A DNA stretch of 64,000 bases from Eutypa lata (GCA_022661535.1 JAKULF010000003.1:3658001-3722000); one strand, 5' to 3'. Shown: positions 26,622 through 37,706, counted from the first letter of the stretch. The notes: generated by a model not told the origin, from the sequence alone. Numbers and translations are program-made.

Positions 26622-28699
26622 TTACTCTTTCTCTGGTCGCCCAAAAGCGTAAGTTTCACGGCCCTCTAACCCTTCTGTCTGGTTCTCTAAGGGCACAACG
26701 CCCATGTTCTCTGCTTCCTTTGTAGTGAAAGTGCCGTAAATATCGACCTCATCGTACTCGCTTAATCCCTCTACAGGAAAGAGCTTGTTGAGGACGTAGA
26801 AGATGATACCGCCAGTGAAGAACCCTAATGGGGAGCAGGAGGTTAGGTATTATAGTAGTAATCAGTCGTCTAGACTTACCTATAAAAAATGACATGTAAT
26901 TCAGTTCGTAGAGGCTCCTAGGAGCTGCCGGGTCCTGTCGCACTGTGACTACTAGCCCTCCAATCGTAGGCATCCAGCCGCATATCCAAGAAGGTACAGC
27001 GCGCCAATTTACCCCGTTCCAGTACCAATAGATGGTATCGTTCGTTCGGTAGAGGTGGCTTAGGCGGATCTGGCGACCTCGCACGAGGTAGAAGTCCGCC
27101 GCCATGATTCCGATGATCGGCGACAGAAAGACGGAAAATGAACTAAGAACCTGGATGAACGTTGCTGCGCGGTTGATCAACTGCCATGGCTGAATGACCC
27201 AAGCCGCGAAGAAGGTAATAATAGCGCCTCGTCGGATGTTAATGTAATGCGGCACCAGTCCTGCGAGGTCGATTCCTCCCGCGATGACGTTCCCGCACAT
27301 GTTTTCAAACAGACTCGTCAGGGCAAAGCCGAAGGCGAGGAAGAAAACCCCTACACGTGCTGCTCGTGTGCCTTCCCCGTTGGCTATCATGGCGGTCAGG
27401 AGATCAGGTGGGTTCCAGTACACCTCTCCGTATATGACCTGTGCCGCACTAGTGGTGACTAGGCCGATGAAGCTGACAAGAGTCCCGACTATCAAGCCGC
27501 AGGATACGGAGCCTATCACGTAAGATTTCTTACTCTTTGCATAGCGGGAGAAATCACTCCCGTTCGTGATGCCGGCGGTAATGCTCCTGCAATATGTATC
27601 TATAGTTAGCAATTGCTTCTGTACGGATAATCCAGCGAGACACGGGGGTTGTTTAGTGGATAAGGACCCCTGAACATGGCCTTCAAGTAAATTTAAGCCC
27701 TGAAGCTAGCGTTAAGGGGGGAGTAAATAATCTGGGAAAGCACGTACGCGATAGACTGGTTGATGGCACCCATCATCAACCAAGACGCATTCCAACGGGA
27801 GCCCTCCGGGATCGTGACGCCAGTCCTCATGAGGGGTCCGACGCCACCAGCCGTAACCAGAGACCATATCATAATAGCGAGCATGCCCGAACCGCACCAT
27901 ACGCTAATAATTATAAAGGGGACCTTGAACCTCTCCGGAGGGATCCACAGAAAGGGGATCGAGACGGCCCAGAAAACGATGAAGCCCACGAACTCGTAGC
28001 CCGTCGTCGGCATGCTCTCGGGCAGGAAGTTGCGCATCGTGGCATACTGGGGCCAAATGGCCGTGAGGCACACAGCAACCTGGCGACCGCCATTCCAGCA
28101 CTGAATAGCGTTCCAGATGAAGTTCAGGAGAACGCGCAATGACAGCGGGACGTAGCTCCCTCGGATGCCCCAGGTAAAGCGGTTCTGGATGGTGAATCCG
28201 ATGTGCCATTGGAGCCCACACCAGGCGATCAGGGTGGAAAACCCGATGATCAGCATCTTCGCGATGACGATAACTGCCATCGACTGGCCAACCGACAAGC
28301 CCTGAGCTGTAATATCACATATGCGATTAGCGACTACCCACCAGGGGTAAATCCACATAGAGGAATTTTATACGGGAGGCTATCGTACTGAGAAAAGTAC
28401 TAGGGATCTGCCAGTTCGAGATATTCAGTGAGGCGATCGTCCAAAAGCCAAAGAAATGAAACCAGCCTAGTACAAAGTTGTTAGCGAGCTCGGGCATTAT
28501 TCTGCGGCGTAGAAACGTGGGAAATGGGTCGATGTTGGTGCACAAGCTCACCCCATGTTCGCCGGTGCGGTGGCAGTGGGATCAAGTCCCGGTTAGACCA
28601 GCGATCTGTCTGTTCGTGTTGCTCTGCGTCGCCATGTAAGCGCGCCTTGTCCCTGATGGCGTTGAAGCGATTTCTGAAGCCGGATACCATGGCTGCCAT
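26622..28699 (-). CDS. NCS1-family nucleobase/allantoin/hydantoin permease
   Basis: Plasma-membrane cation symporter of the NCS1 family (uracil, allantoin, hydantoin, uridine or thiamine carriers). Five exons in order: 28699-28552, 28466-28389, 28306-27748, 27586-26880, 26824-26622; introns 85, 82, 161 and 55 bases; 1695 coding bases, 564 residues. Diagnostic text: NRDLIPLPPHRRTWG near residue 37-51, FFGFWTIASLNISNWQIP, TFLTQGLSVGQSMAVIVIAK (formed across intron 2), WHIGFTIQNRFTWGIRGSYV, AINQSIASITAGITNGSDF (formed across intron 3), FSRYAKSKKS, GLVPHYINIRRGAIITF, and SPIIGIMAADFYLVR. About 12 hydrophobic segments are apparent. ATG 28699 is chosen over the GTG at 28702. The gene is divergent from the hydantoinase/DUF917 fusion, which suggests that it imports that enzyme's substrate. 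Exact substrate cannot be read from sequence. Confidence 0.94.
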
Positions 28700-29816
28700 C
28701 ACGTTTTCTAGGTATTGTGGTCTACATGTCCGAGTGGTAGTAGAAGATTGGACGTAAGTACCGCTTCTAGAAGTATATATAAGAGATCCAAAGCCGTGGT
28801 ATCGATGATAAAGCTACAGGCCCCCCTGTAGTACCTAAACAAGGATTGAGGGGCTGGCAAAGATAAGACATGTGAAATACTTGGCAAATCATTGGCTAGA
28901 GCCTACTCCTACGTCGATGATGGGATACCATAGCACGAATTGATTGTTAGGTTACATTGAAGGAGATCTCCTTGGTCGCTTATCACCTAATAATTTAACA
29001 AGATAACCCCTAGGTATATTCATTTGCTACCTGTAGAATGCGTATAAGGGGGTATGTGGGAGGTATCCTGTTAAGTCTCAGAATAACAGCACGATTTATC
29101 GGTTCAACTCAATACAATAATACATTGAGTCTATAAGCACCTAGGTATATAATTAATGCCAATTTTTATGTTTTTAAGTATATAATGTGTTCATGTTAGT
29201 CATCTTTGTGCCCAGGACGTCTTGAAAGTCTATTACAATCAACATCAATACAGGATCAGGCGTTAAAACTACGAGAAATGGTTACACAAAGAAGATAACT
29301 CCAGGATATGTTTACTTGCAACGGGACTAGCAAAAATAGTATAATGGATCCTTCTTGTTTATCTTGACTGAATGGTTCACTGAAGTAGACGAAAGCAACC
29401 TTTATCAATAAATTGGTGGTTAATATCGTTCTAAGCATATATACATATATATTGGCCATTACGATAGATTAGATCGTCCTGCTTATCAGATCCGAAGAGA
29501 TCCGCTGATTATTATTACGATTGTGGGTCGCACATTTCCGACTTCTTGGCCGAATACGGCCGATTAGGCCGATTAGACCGATTTGTGATCATCGCGGGGT
29601 CGATCGCCCTATAAATGCCAATAATACCATCGTTAAGACTTCCCCCCTTTATCTAAGTGCTCTAACGTTACCTCGGAGAAGGCTGCGCCATATCTGTAGT
29701 CAGGTGTTTACCATTTGCGATTTTAGCTAAGAAGCACATCTCGGATCTCCAACCTGTACTCCTTTATCAACGGACCCGCTACTAAGTCAACTGGCTGAGG
29801 TGCTGAAACACACATA
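28700..29816. promoter_or_regulatory. Shared divergent promoter with repeated GATA sites
   Basis: The 1.1 kb between the two start codons holds GATAA cores (either strand) at 28861, 28979, 29001, 29293, 29359, 29402, 29483 and 29649, matching the HGATAR site of fungal nitrogen regulators (AreA/NIT2). A TATA-like TATAAAT lies at 29610-29616, about 200 bases before the hydantoinase ATG. Three 9-base units, GGCCGATTA, GGCCGATTA and GACCGATTT, run head to tail at 29558-29584. Nitrogen-dependent control is inferred, not shown. Confidence 0.5.
29558..29584 (+). repeat. Three tandem 9-bp units upstream of hydantoinase gene
   Basis: Units GGCCGATTA, GGCCGATTA and GACCGATTT are adjacent, with a further CGAATACGG just upstream. 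CGG/CCG cores at regular spacing are typical of Zn2Cys6 activator sites, so this may be an operator for a cluster-specific regulator; no such regulator gene was seen in the window. Confidence 0.45.
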
Positions 29817-32800
29817 ATGAGTTCGTCAACGGACTCGAGGAGACTTCGCGTCGGTGTCGATGTGGGAGGCACGAACACCGACGGCGTCGTACTTGACCCC
29901 TCGCGGGCCTCCGAGCCCGAACGAGGGATAATCGCCTGGCACAAGGCACCAACAACGACGAACCCGAGTGTGGGCATCAACGAGGCGATCACGACTATGT
30001 TCCAGAGTGCCAACATTGAGCCGGATCACGTCGCCAGCGTCACGATAGGTACCACGCACTTCGTGAACGCCGTGATCGAGAGGGACGCAGCACGCCTCTC
30101 CAAGGTCGCCGTGATCCGCCTTTGCGGGCCCTTCTCCAAGCACGCCCCGCCGTGTGTCGACTGGCCAGAAGACATGCGCGAGCTCATCCTCGGTCCCTAC
30201 GCTCTCCTAAAGGGGGGCTTGGAAGTAGACGGGATCCTCATCTCGGACATAGACGAGGCGGAGATCCGAGCACAGTGCGCCATCATACGGGAGAAGGGCA
30301 TCCGGAGCGTGGTGGTCAACGGCATCTTCAGCCCCATCGACACGGTGGAGCGCCAGGAGGAGCGCGCCGCTGACATCGTCCGCGCCGAGATTCCCGGGTG
30401 CGACGTCGTGTGCTCCAAGGAGGTCGCCAACCTGGGCTTCCTGGAGCGCGAGAACGCCGCGATCCTGAACGCGTCGATCCTGCCGTTCGCGCGCAAGACG
30501 ATCCGCTCCTTTCAGGAGCCCATCAAGAAGCTGGGCTTGCACTGCCCCGTCTTCATCACGCAGAACGATGGCACCATCCTGTCTGGCGACATGGCGGCGA
30601 AGCTGCCCATCCGGACGTTCTCGAGCGGCCCCACTAACAGTATGCGTGGGGCTGCCTTCCTCATGCAGAATCAGCTAGATGAAGATATCATGGTGGTAGA
30701 TATCGGCGGCACGACTACTGATGTCGGGCTGCTGCTCGCTAACGGGTTCCCGAGACAGCAGGCTGCATATAGCGACCTTGCCGGTGTGCGCATGAATTTT
30801 TCATGTCCGGATATCAAGAGCGTCGGCCTCGGCGGTGGCTCGATAGTCCGTGATAAAGAGTCTATGACGGTAGGTCCGGATAGCGTCGGCTATAAGCTAA
30901 CTCAAGAGGCAATCGTCTTTGGCGGGAAGACCCTCACCACAACTGACTGCACAGTGTTGGCAGACCCGAGTGTTGAGATTGGTAACCGGAAGCTAGTGGA
31001 AGGAGCTCTGAGCGACGAAGGAATCGCGAAGTTTAAGAGCATCGTCAAACAGAAATTAGAGAAAGTAATTGACATGATGAAGATATCGCCTGAAGATGTG
31101 TCAGTGTTGCTCGTAGGAGGAGGCGCCGTAATCGCACCGGATGAGCTACGGGGCGCTAGCAAGGTTGTCAAACCGAAGTGGTCAGGGGTCGCGAACGCCA
31201 TCGGTGCCGCGACCGCCAGAGTCAGCGCTGTAGTTGACACGGTTAAATCTACCGAGACTAGAACGACGAAGGAACTACTCGATGAGATCTCACACGAGGC
31301 CATCGCAAGGACTGTCACAGCAGGCGCATCTAAAGACTCTGTCAAAGTTGTCGAGATGGATACGTTACCTCTGCCGGTATGCTACACCGATGATCACAAA
31401 CTGTGCAAATATGACTAACGGGGACCAAAGTATATCGCGAACAAGAGCCGGTTTATCGTACGGGCAGCTGGGGACTTTGACTTCACACGCACTGACTTGT
31501 CTTCTATGTTATTGGAAGAGAACCCCACGGAAGCCGAGCTGGAGATGAATGAGTACGAGAAGTCTAGCAGAAGTGTTATCGACAAAATTCAGCAAGAGTC
31601 TAAAGAAGAGGTCGATATTGACGCCTACAAACCTTCAGTACAGAATAGGGTCTGGTATATTTCCGAGACTGACTTGAGCTGGATCACCATTGGCTGCGTA
31701 AGCAAATTTTCCTTTCTTTTCTTCTCTTTATAGCTACGTTCAGTGCTCGAGATCACTTAATGGGCGCATCTCCTGGAGGAAAGTTTCCCGTAAGAAAGCT
31801 CTCTTTGACTCTAGATATTGCAGTATATCCTCGGGACCGGCGGCGGCGGATCCCCATACTCAGCCATGATACGCCTCCGAGAAATGCTCCGAAAGGGGGC
31901 CATAGTCCGAGTCGTCAACCCGTACGACATCCCCGACGACGCGGCAGTGGGCTGCGGAGCCGGGGCCGGCTCACCGACCGTCGGGATCGAGAAGCTAGCC
32001 GGCGACCAGATGCTCGAGGCGCAGCGGGAGCTGTACAAGGTGTGCGGCACGGAAGCGACGCATATGATCGCGGTCGAGATCGGCGGCGGCAACGGCCTGC
32101 AGAGCATGATCATCGGCGCCAGCACGGAGATGGACCTCCCGGCCGTCGACGGCGACTGGATGGGCCGGGCCTACCCCACCAAGTGGCAGACCACCCCCGT
32201 CGTCTTCAACGAGCGCGACATCATCTGGGCCCCCATCTCGATGACGGACGGGAACGGGAACGTGCTGGTCATGCCGAAGGCCTCCTCCGACTTGCAAGTC
32301 GAACGGATCCTGCGCGCCGCCCTGAGCCAGATGGGCTCCTCGGTTGGCTGCGCCGACGCGCCCGTCACCGGCGCCGAGTGCAAGCGCTGGGCTGTCGAGC
32401 ACACCATCTCGCAGTCGTGGAGGATTGGGCGGGCCGTTGCGCGCGCGCGGCGAGATAATCGCGTCGACAGCGTTGCCGAGACTATCTTGGCGGAGTGTGG
32501 AGGCCCCGAGGCCGGAAAGGTACTTTGGAAGGGCAAGGTCGTCGGTGTGGAGCGTACGCTCCGGATGGGTCATGTGTACGGCGAGCTCATCATCGAAGGC
32601 GCAGATGTGGTGGATGATCAGCAGCAGGAGACCTCTTCTTCGAAGTCGACGAGTGACCGGAAACCGCAGTTCCAGGGCTTAATCAAGATCCCTTTCAAGA
32701 ATGAGAATATCGCTGCTATTAGGATCTCAAGGTCAAAAGTAGATGGGAAGATTGTGGAGAAGGAAGAGGAGGTATTGGGTTTGGTGCCGTAAGTTATCAC

Positions 32801-33165
32801 CGTGGGATTTCCTTTGTTATATTCCTTCCCCTTCGTTGCAAGCCCTAGTGTTGAAAGGTTCCGAACAACTTTCATAGCTCATTAAAATGTCTATGAAGAA
32901 GCAATTGGTTGCTAACTCAAAATGTTGCAGGGATTTGATTTCCGTTGTCGATGCGCAGAATGGCGAGGCCATCGGTACACCGGAATATAGGTACGGACTC
33001 TTAGTTATCGTCCTTGGAATCACAGCTAGTGATCGCTGGACATCAGAAAGAGGTATTGAGATTGGAGGACCCAAGAGCTTTGGCATGGACCATCTAACGT
33101 ACAAGCCGTTGGGTACATTCGTGAAGCCAAAGAGTGTGATTGATGAGTTTGATATCAGTGTATAG
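29817..33165 (+). CDS. Hydantoinase/oxoprolinase (HyuA-like) fused to DUF917 domain
   Basis: Four exons: 29817-31376, 31431-31697, 31824-32788, 32931-33165; introns 54, 126 and 142 bases; 1008 residues. The N-terminal half is a HyuA/N-methylhydantoinase-A type ATP-dependent amidohydrolase subunit: first phosphate-binding motif VGVDVGGTNTDGVVL (residues about 11-25), KVAVIRLCGPFS in place of the usual domain-1 end, AAILNASILPFARK, ITQNDGTI and a second motif MVVDIGGTTTDVGLL near residue 292-306, then DIKSVGLGGGSIV. A linker (exon 2) leads into the DUF917 domain: SETDLSWITIGCYILGTGGG (formed across intron 2), VGCGAGAGSPTVG, EIGGGNGLQSMI, DLPAVDGDWMGRAYP, and C-terminal PDLISVVDAQNGEAIGTPE formed across intron 3. 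The family opens cyclic amide rings using ATP; the role of DUF917 is not established. It likely works with the divergent NCS1 permease. No HyuB partner is present nearby. Confidence 0.92.
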
Positions 33166-34176
33166 CTGCATCACCTGAATAACTTTTCGACACCATTGAT
33201 GTACGCTAGAAATATCCAGGTCAATGTAAGCTTACAAGCAGTCGACCTTCTTCTCTCCCTATCCATAACCAGAGTGAACGAGATAGAGCCAACTGATATT
33301 TACGAAATTAATCGTGCAAGTACCCAGGATGGTTCAAGTTTCCTAGAATCTCGCTTATCTAAATCCGATCCTAGCAATCTTAATACAGCTATTATCCCAT
33401 CTACACAGAGGATTCTCGACGATTAAGAGCAGTTTTACGTGATCTCCAACATCATCGCACCTATGCGTGTCAGATTCTCTGCGATATATACCCTCGAAAT
33501 ATGTAATATATGTAAGTGGTCAGGCTACTGCGTCCACAAAGCCTATGGAAAACCCGCTTCACATATGTAAAGTATCTCCAGTCGACCATAATGATGAAAT
33601 TATACTATTCTTCTGTCGAGAGGAAACCCCAGTAGAGGTAAAATTCACCCCTTTACACCTCCTTTAGTTTATGTTTGACAGGGGAAAATGAACACTCTCC
33701 TACGGACAACATAGTGTGATCAGCCCATAACCTTTCACCAGGCCGAACTTCTAAAATCAGGACAAATATCGTCTTACCCTTGTACTACCTGAAACATCCT
33801 AACTATAATGTTCAGAGCAAACTATATTTCATGCGATTTGTCGACGCTGAAGTATCAAAGCGGCGCGAAGTTTATTAGTATACTATAATGTAAAAGTCGA
33901 GACAACTCCGATGCCCTAACCATGGGCAAACTTTGACTAGTCACAGCTTATCCTTTATGCGACGGAAACACCAGTTGATTCTATCTCCGCCGCTCGGTGT
34001 ATAAGAATGGCACGACGTCCCATTTCCCTGCGAAACGAACCATCCCCACCATCAAAACATTTACCCCCTATTCACTACAACTCAGGAATTATTCGTACTT
34101 AAAACGTATAATCAAATTAGACAATAAAAACAACCCTCTCATAACTTCGCGAATTCATCCTTCAACTAAATACAAA
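33166..34176. other. Intergenic region downstream of the hydantoinase fusion
   Basis: Short ORFs at 33196-33426 and 33467-33667 lack recognisable similarity. I see no RNA gene or repeat here. Confidence 0.4.
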
Positions 34177-34584
34177 ATGACTCTCGCCCGTAATCACACC
34201 GACAACGAGATGGAGGAGAAGCCGCAACAACCCCTGATAGAGAGCAGAGATTCGATGTCGTGCCAGTACATCTTCGAATACCGGGTGCGGCAACACCACC
34301 GGGAATTTCAACGTCACCTCCGCAGCCCATCGCATAAGATGCACTGCGCCATGGCGCGCATCCTGCATGGTCCCAAATTGATCACCACCAAGCTCGCTGG
34401 GCTATCTCAGCGCATACGTGAGGCCTATAAACTGCATAGGCCCGACGTAGTCCCCGGCATAGTCCCCAACGTAGTCCACCAAGTATCTGAGCTGCCCTGT
34501 GAGTGTGGCTCCTGTCTGCAGCAAGAACGGTTGGCTTCGTTTTATAGGGATTTTGAGGGAAGAAGCTTGGTTTGGGGAGTATGA
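34177..34584 (+). CDS. Small hypothetical protein
   Basis: A 135-residue frame from ATG 34177, whose context CAAAATGAC suits fungal initiation; the frame remains open upstream to 33997 but the upstream part is Ile/Tyr/Thr-rich and looks like leader DNA. The protein is basic and His-rich (EYRVRQHHREFQRHLRSPSH), with a Cys cluster PCECGSCLQQ near the C-terminus. No signal peptide, membrane segment or known domain is seen. The Cys cluster could bind zinc, but two or three cysteines are too few to claim a domain. It sits alone between the nitrogen-catabolic pair and a decayed region; transcription evidence would decide if it is real. Confidence 0.35.
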   Translation: MTLARNHTDNEMEEKPQQPLIESRDSMSCQYIFEYRVRQHHREFQRHLRSPSHKMHCAMARILHGPKLITTKLAGLSQRIREAYKLHRPDVVPGIVPNVVHQVSELPCECGSCLQQERLASFYRDFEGRSLVWGV

Positions 34585-35319
34585 GCAGCAATGGTAGAAT
34601 ATGTGGAGGGGAAAAACTTTGGGAGGAGGGGAGAAGACGTCGGTTGATATTGATAGTGTCGGATGCCAATTTGTTTCGTTGATGGGTCCTGAACTCAGGG
34701 GCAGAAACCAGAAACCTAGAATATGATGTTTGGTGATCTTCGGGAATTCTCTACCGGTTTAGGGATTTTGGACAATTTTTGTTAGATACCCTGATAGTCA
34801 ATTAGTTGACTGGTTCGATTCCTGATGCATCCTCGTGATAGTAGTTGCATTTCTTCTGTAAATCTTTGGATGAAGTAACTGATGGGTATGTCATCAATTC
34901 TAATACGGTAATATGTAACCGTCACGACATTTATCATATCTGAAATGATGTATGTATAATACTACCTGATCGTATTGAACCACTACCAGTCATTGCGTCC
35001 TCCATCTAAATGATGCTTCTCCTTCGCAGCTTTCATGCCGTTGATAGTAACAAAACCGGAGCGATAAGCTCACCCATCTCTGTCCTCTTTTCTGGATCTA
35101 GCAAAAGTGCGTGGTCGTAGAGGTCGCACTGGCCTACATCATCTGAATCCAACAAGAGCCAAATCGCACGTCACTGTAGTAACGATACCACCATCCTCTT
35201 GACTGCTAAAATAATACATACACGTATGAAGTATGCATGTACTCGGGGGTCAGTAACCTATTACTAGGGCAGTCAATCATATAAGTCGTAATAATATCTT
35301 AACCCTTTAACAATTGAAA
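34585..35319. other. Intergenic region
   Basis: No supported gene. GGTTCGATTCC at about 34812 matches a Pol III B box, but no paired acceptor or D arm surrounds it. Otherwise nothing recognised. Confidence 0.4.
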
Positions 35320-35496
35320 GCCAGGTTAGTGTAGTGGTAACACATCAAAAGAACAATTGAAGACCACGGGTTCGATGCCCTGTGGCTGCACCAATGTGCA
35401 CCACAATAAAATCCGGGTGCCTCTTCACACCCTGTGAGAATAATCCACCTCCACAGAACGGCAAAAGAAGACCCAGGTTCGATTCCTGGACCAGGC
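35320..35496 (+). other. tRNA-like locus: split or partly duplicated tRNA gene
   Basis: A tRNA 5' half starts at 35320: GCCAGGT, TA, then a D arm GTGTAGTGGTAACAC with a perfect 4-bp stem. It is followed by a poorly pairing anticodon arm and a degenerate T arm (GGGTTCGATGCCC, 35368-35380). About 95 bases further on is a perfect T arm, CCAGG-TTCGATT-CCTGG (35473-35489), followed by ACCAGGC (35490-35496), which pairs with the 35320 acceptor strand at six of seven positions. So the best 3' end for this 5' half is the distal one. This looks like a tRNA gene with an insertion or internal duplication, or two decayed tandem copies. I cannot assign an anticodon. No encoded CCA is expected in fungi. 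Confidence 0.45.
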
Positions 35497-36097
35497 AATA
35501 TTTTTTTGTTAATTCTTTTAGATGAACCTCTTTATGATTGGCACCTCGATTATTTCCCTTGCTTCTTGTCTATGCGGTCGACCTTCTACTGCCATAGGCT
35601 AGGCCCGCCGTGCCGACCGTATACTTCCCAATAGTCTAGGCTAAAGAGTATCCCGTGGTGGTATCATATTAATCCTATATTTTAATATGGATAGTTGCAT
35701 GCTGTGGGACCCAGCCGTGTAGTTCAAACAAAGGGGAAATGACCATCCACACACTCTTTGCTTCCGGACGTAAGCCTCACAAAAAATAATAAGGTGTACG
35801 CAGGGAGGGTTTTATGCAAATTCCAAGATTCCGAACCAACCACACTGAGTAGAGCCATCGTTAATACGTAGGGATAATGCAGTTGACTGGTCTAACTTGT
35901 TCCAGTGCTAGACCCGCGGACCTGACACATGTAAAGCAGGCAGCAAGGGGTGGGGGATAAGAGCAGGAGGGGGTTATCGCAGCAGAATACATGCACAACC
36001 CATTGGTGCATCCTGATTACCTCCTTATTCCTAAACCCAAACCACTAATAATTTTATCGACTTGCTTACTCGCCATCTTGTTTAAGAAACCTAAACA
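35497..36097. other. Intergenic region
   Basis: Nothing recognised apart from the presumed 5' flank of the decayed peptidase gene. Confidence 0.4.
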
Positions 36098-37311
36098 ATG
36101 GCAGCACACCCACGCCCCATACTAGAAGGCGAAATCGCCTTCGACGTCCCAGCGCAGGGAAGCCATGTAAGACATGGTACAGGATCGTTGGCAGCCTCAC
36201 CGAATCCGCCATGCCACCCATGATTGCACTTCACGGGGGACCAGGAGCAGGCCACAGCTACATAGTAGAGCTAGTAGACCTTTATGAGACGCGAGGTATT
36301 CCCCTCGACTTCTAACTACGATCAGATCGGGTGCGGTCGCTCTACCCACCTACCAGAGAAGCTAGGTGACGAGGCGTTTTGGTCGGTTGAGCTTTTCGTC
36401 CGGGAGCTCGACAACCTTATCTACTACCTCGGCTTGCGTGAGACGGGATTCCATCTCCTTGGTCAGAGCTGGGGCGGCAGTAAGCAACTCTTGGAGTTAA
36501 TATGTTTATTTCACCTAGTGTTTTGGAAGTACATTTCTTTGGCAGAAGGACTTCTCACTCGCTCCTAGAACATAACTCAGAGCTCCCGAATTATCAATGG
36601 ATTATCTATGAAGAGAAATGGCCAGCTCTGAATGTTGCAGTGCTGATTGGCTCCTACGCGACTAGGCGTCCCAACGGGCCGCGGAAGTTGGTCATATCGG
36701 GGTCTCCCGCGAGCATGCCTCTCTACAAGGAAGCCTGCACGTAGCGGCTTGCTCAGCTGCCGTCAGATGTGCGCCAAACGCCCCTGGAGTGTGATTAGCG
36801 GGGCGGCCACGATAGCCTCGAATACAAGGAGGAGTCCACTGTTTCCATGAGACGGTTCGTCCGCCGGCTAGACTCGGTGCCCGATCCCATCTAGACTGTT
36901 TGGAGGAATCTAAAAGAGAACCTAGCAGCCTACGCAACTATGTGAGACCCGGATTCCCTTATTCATGCCTAGCCCCTGCCAGTCCCCTTTCCCCTTTCCC
37001 CTTTCCCCTTTCCCCTTTCCCCTTTCCCCTTTCCCCTTTCCCCTTTCTATTAAAACGCCCTCGCCCACTGTTCCTTATATTCTGTTAACCATATATATGA
37101 TATCCCGTATCGTCTCTGTAGGCAAAGACCGTCGGAATTCAACACCGTCGGCGCCTTGGAAGGTTGGGAGGGCTGGGAGGAGGCTCGCAACATCGAAGTG
37201 ATGGACTTTTTCGTGGAACCGTGGTTTAGGACTATTAGTAGAGTCAAGTGGGTGACTCTGGAGAACTCGAGCCACACGCCGCTCTGGGAGGATTGTGAAC
37301 GCTTCATCTAA
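36098..37311 (+). pseudogene. Proline iminopeptidase-like alpha/beta hydrolase, decayed
   Basis: Begins with a good ATG (MAAHPRPILEGEIAFDVPAQ) and continues in shifting frames with alpha/beta-hydrolase peptidase S33 text: IALHGGPGAGHSY (oxyanion-hole HGGPG motif), YDQIGCGRSTHL, ELDNLIYYLGLRETGFHLLG with nucleophile elbow GQSWGG. A genuine-looking intron (GTAAGC..TTGCAG, about 36480-36638) then joins to IGSYATRRPNGPRKLVISGS. Downstream are stops in LPSDVRQ..CD and DPVPDPI..TVWRNLKENL, then a CCCCTTT minisatellite, and a C-terminal catalytic-His region VKWVTLENSSHTPLWED ending at 37311. Frame breaks occur near 36166, near 36305, and there are internal stops near 36741, 36795 and 36892. The segment carrying the catalytic Asp around 37000-37110 is missing or replaced by repeat sequence. 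The remnants show the parent order but no functional enzyme. Confidence 0.85.
36984..37046 (+). repeat. Minisatellite, nine copies of CCCCTTT
   Basis: Nine uninterrupted head-to-tail 7-base units. One strand is pure pyrimidine, the other pure purine with G4 runs, so triplex or G-quadruplex formation is possible. It lies inside the peptidase pseudogene where coding sequence would be expected. Confidence 0.9.
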
Positions 37312-37706
37312 CTCTGTGGTGACTTCTTGTCTCGTTGCTAAGGTACGTAGATATCTTAATTACCCAGGCGACAATACTTACTCGATACGACTCAGATGTT
37401 TTGACTTGGTATAGGATTTCTTCGTGATAACTCGCGATTTATGACATTGCTTGTTGATAATAGTAATGAGATAGCAAAATAGATGGTCATCATGGATTAT
37501 GTACCTATCTATTAGGGGCTAATAATGCTAACATACATGCTGCCATAATTCCGCTGATGATTGACTACCGAGCAAACGGATAGCAAGGTTGTTCATACTT
37601 ACATCCACCGACTCACCCACACCACGTTTTCGCAAATCCTGATAAGCACTGTTAGCAAGTTCTGTGCAAGGTGTCTCCTCCAATCCGTCTTCCTTCAGCT
37701 TCAGTA
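37312..37706. other. Convergent intergenic region
   Basis: Between the end of the pseudogene (plus) and the end of the coiled-coil protein gene (minus). No ORF or RNA recognised. Confidence 0.4.

Noticed and set aside
31760..32458. 232-codon ORF in another frame of the DUF917 region
   Set aside because: Arg/Pro/Gly-rich shadow of GC-rich coding sequence; the DUF917 frame is unambiguous.
34805..34830. Isolated Pol III B-box-like GGTTCGATTCC
   Set aside because: No pairing acceptor stem, D arm or anticodon arm around it.
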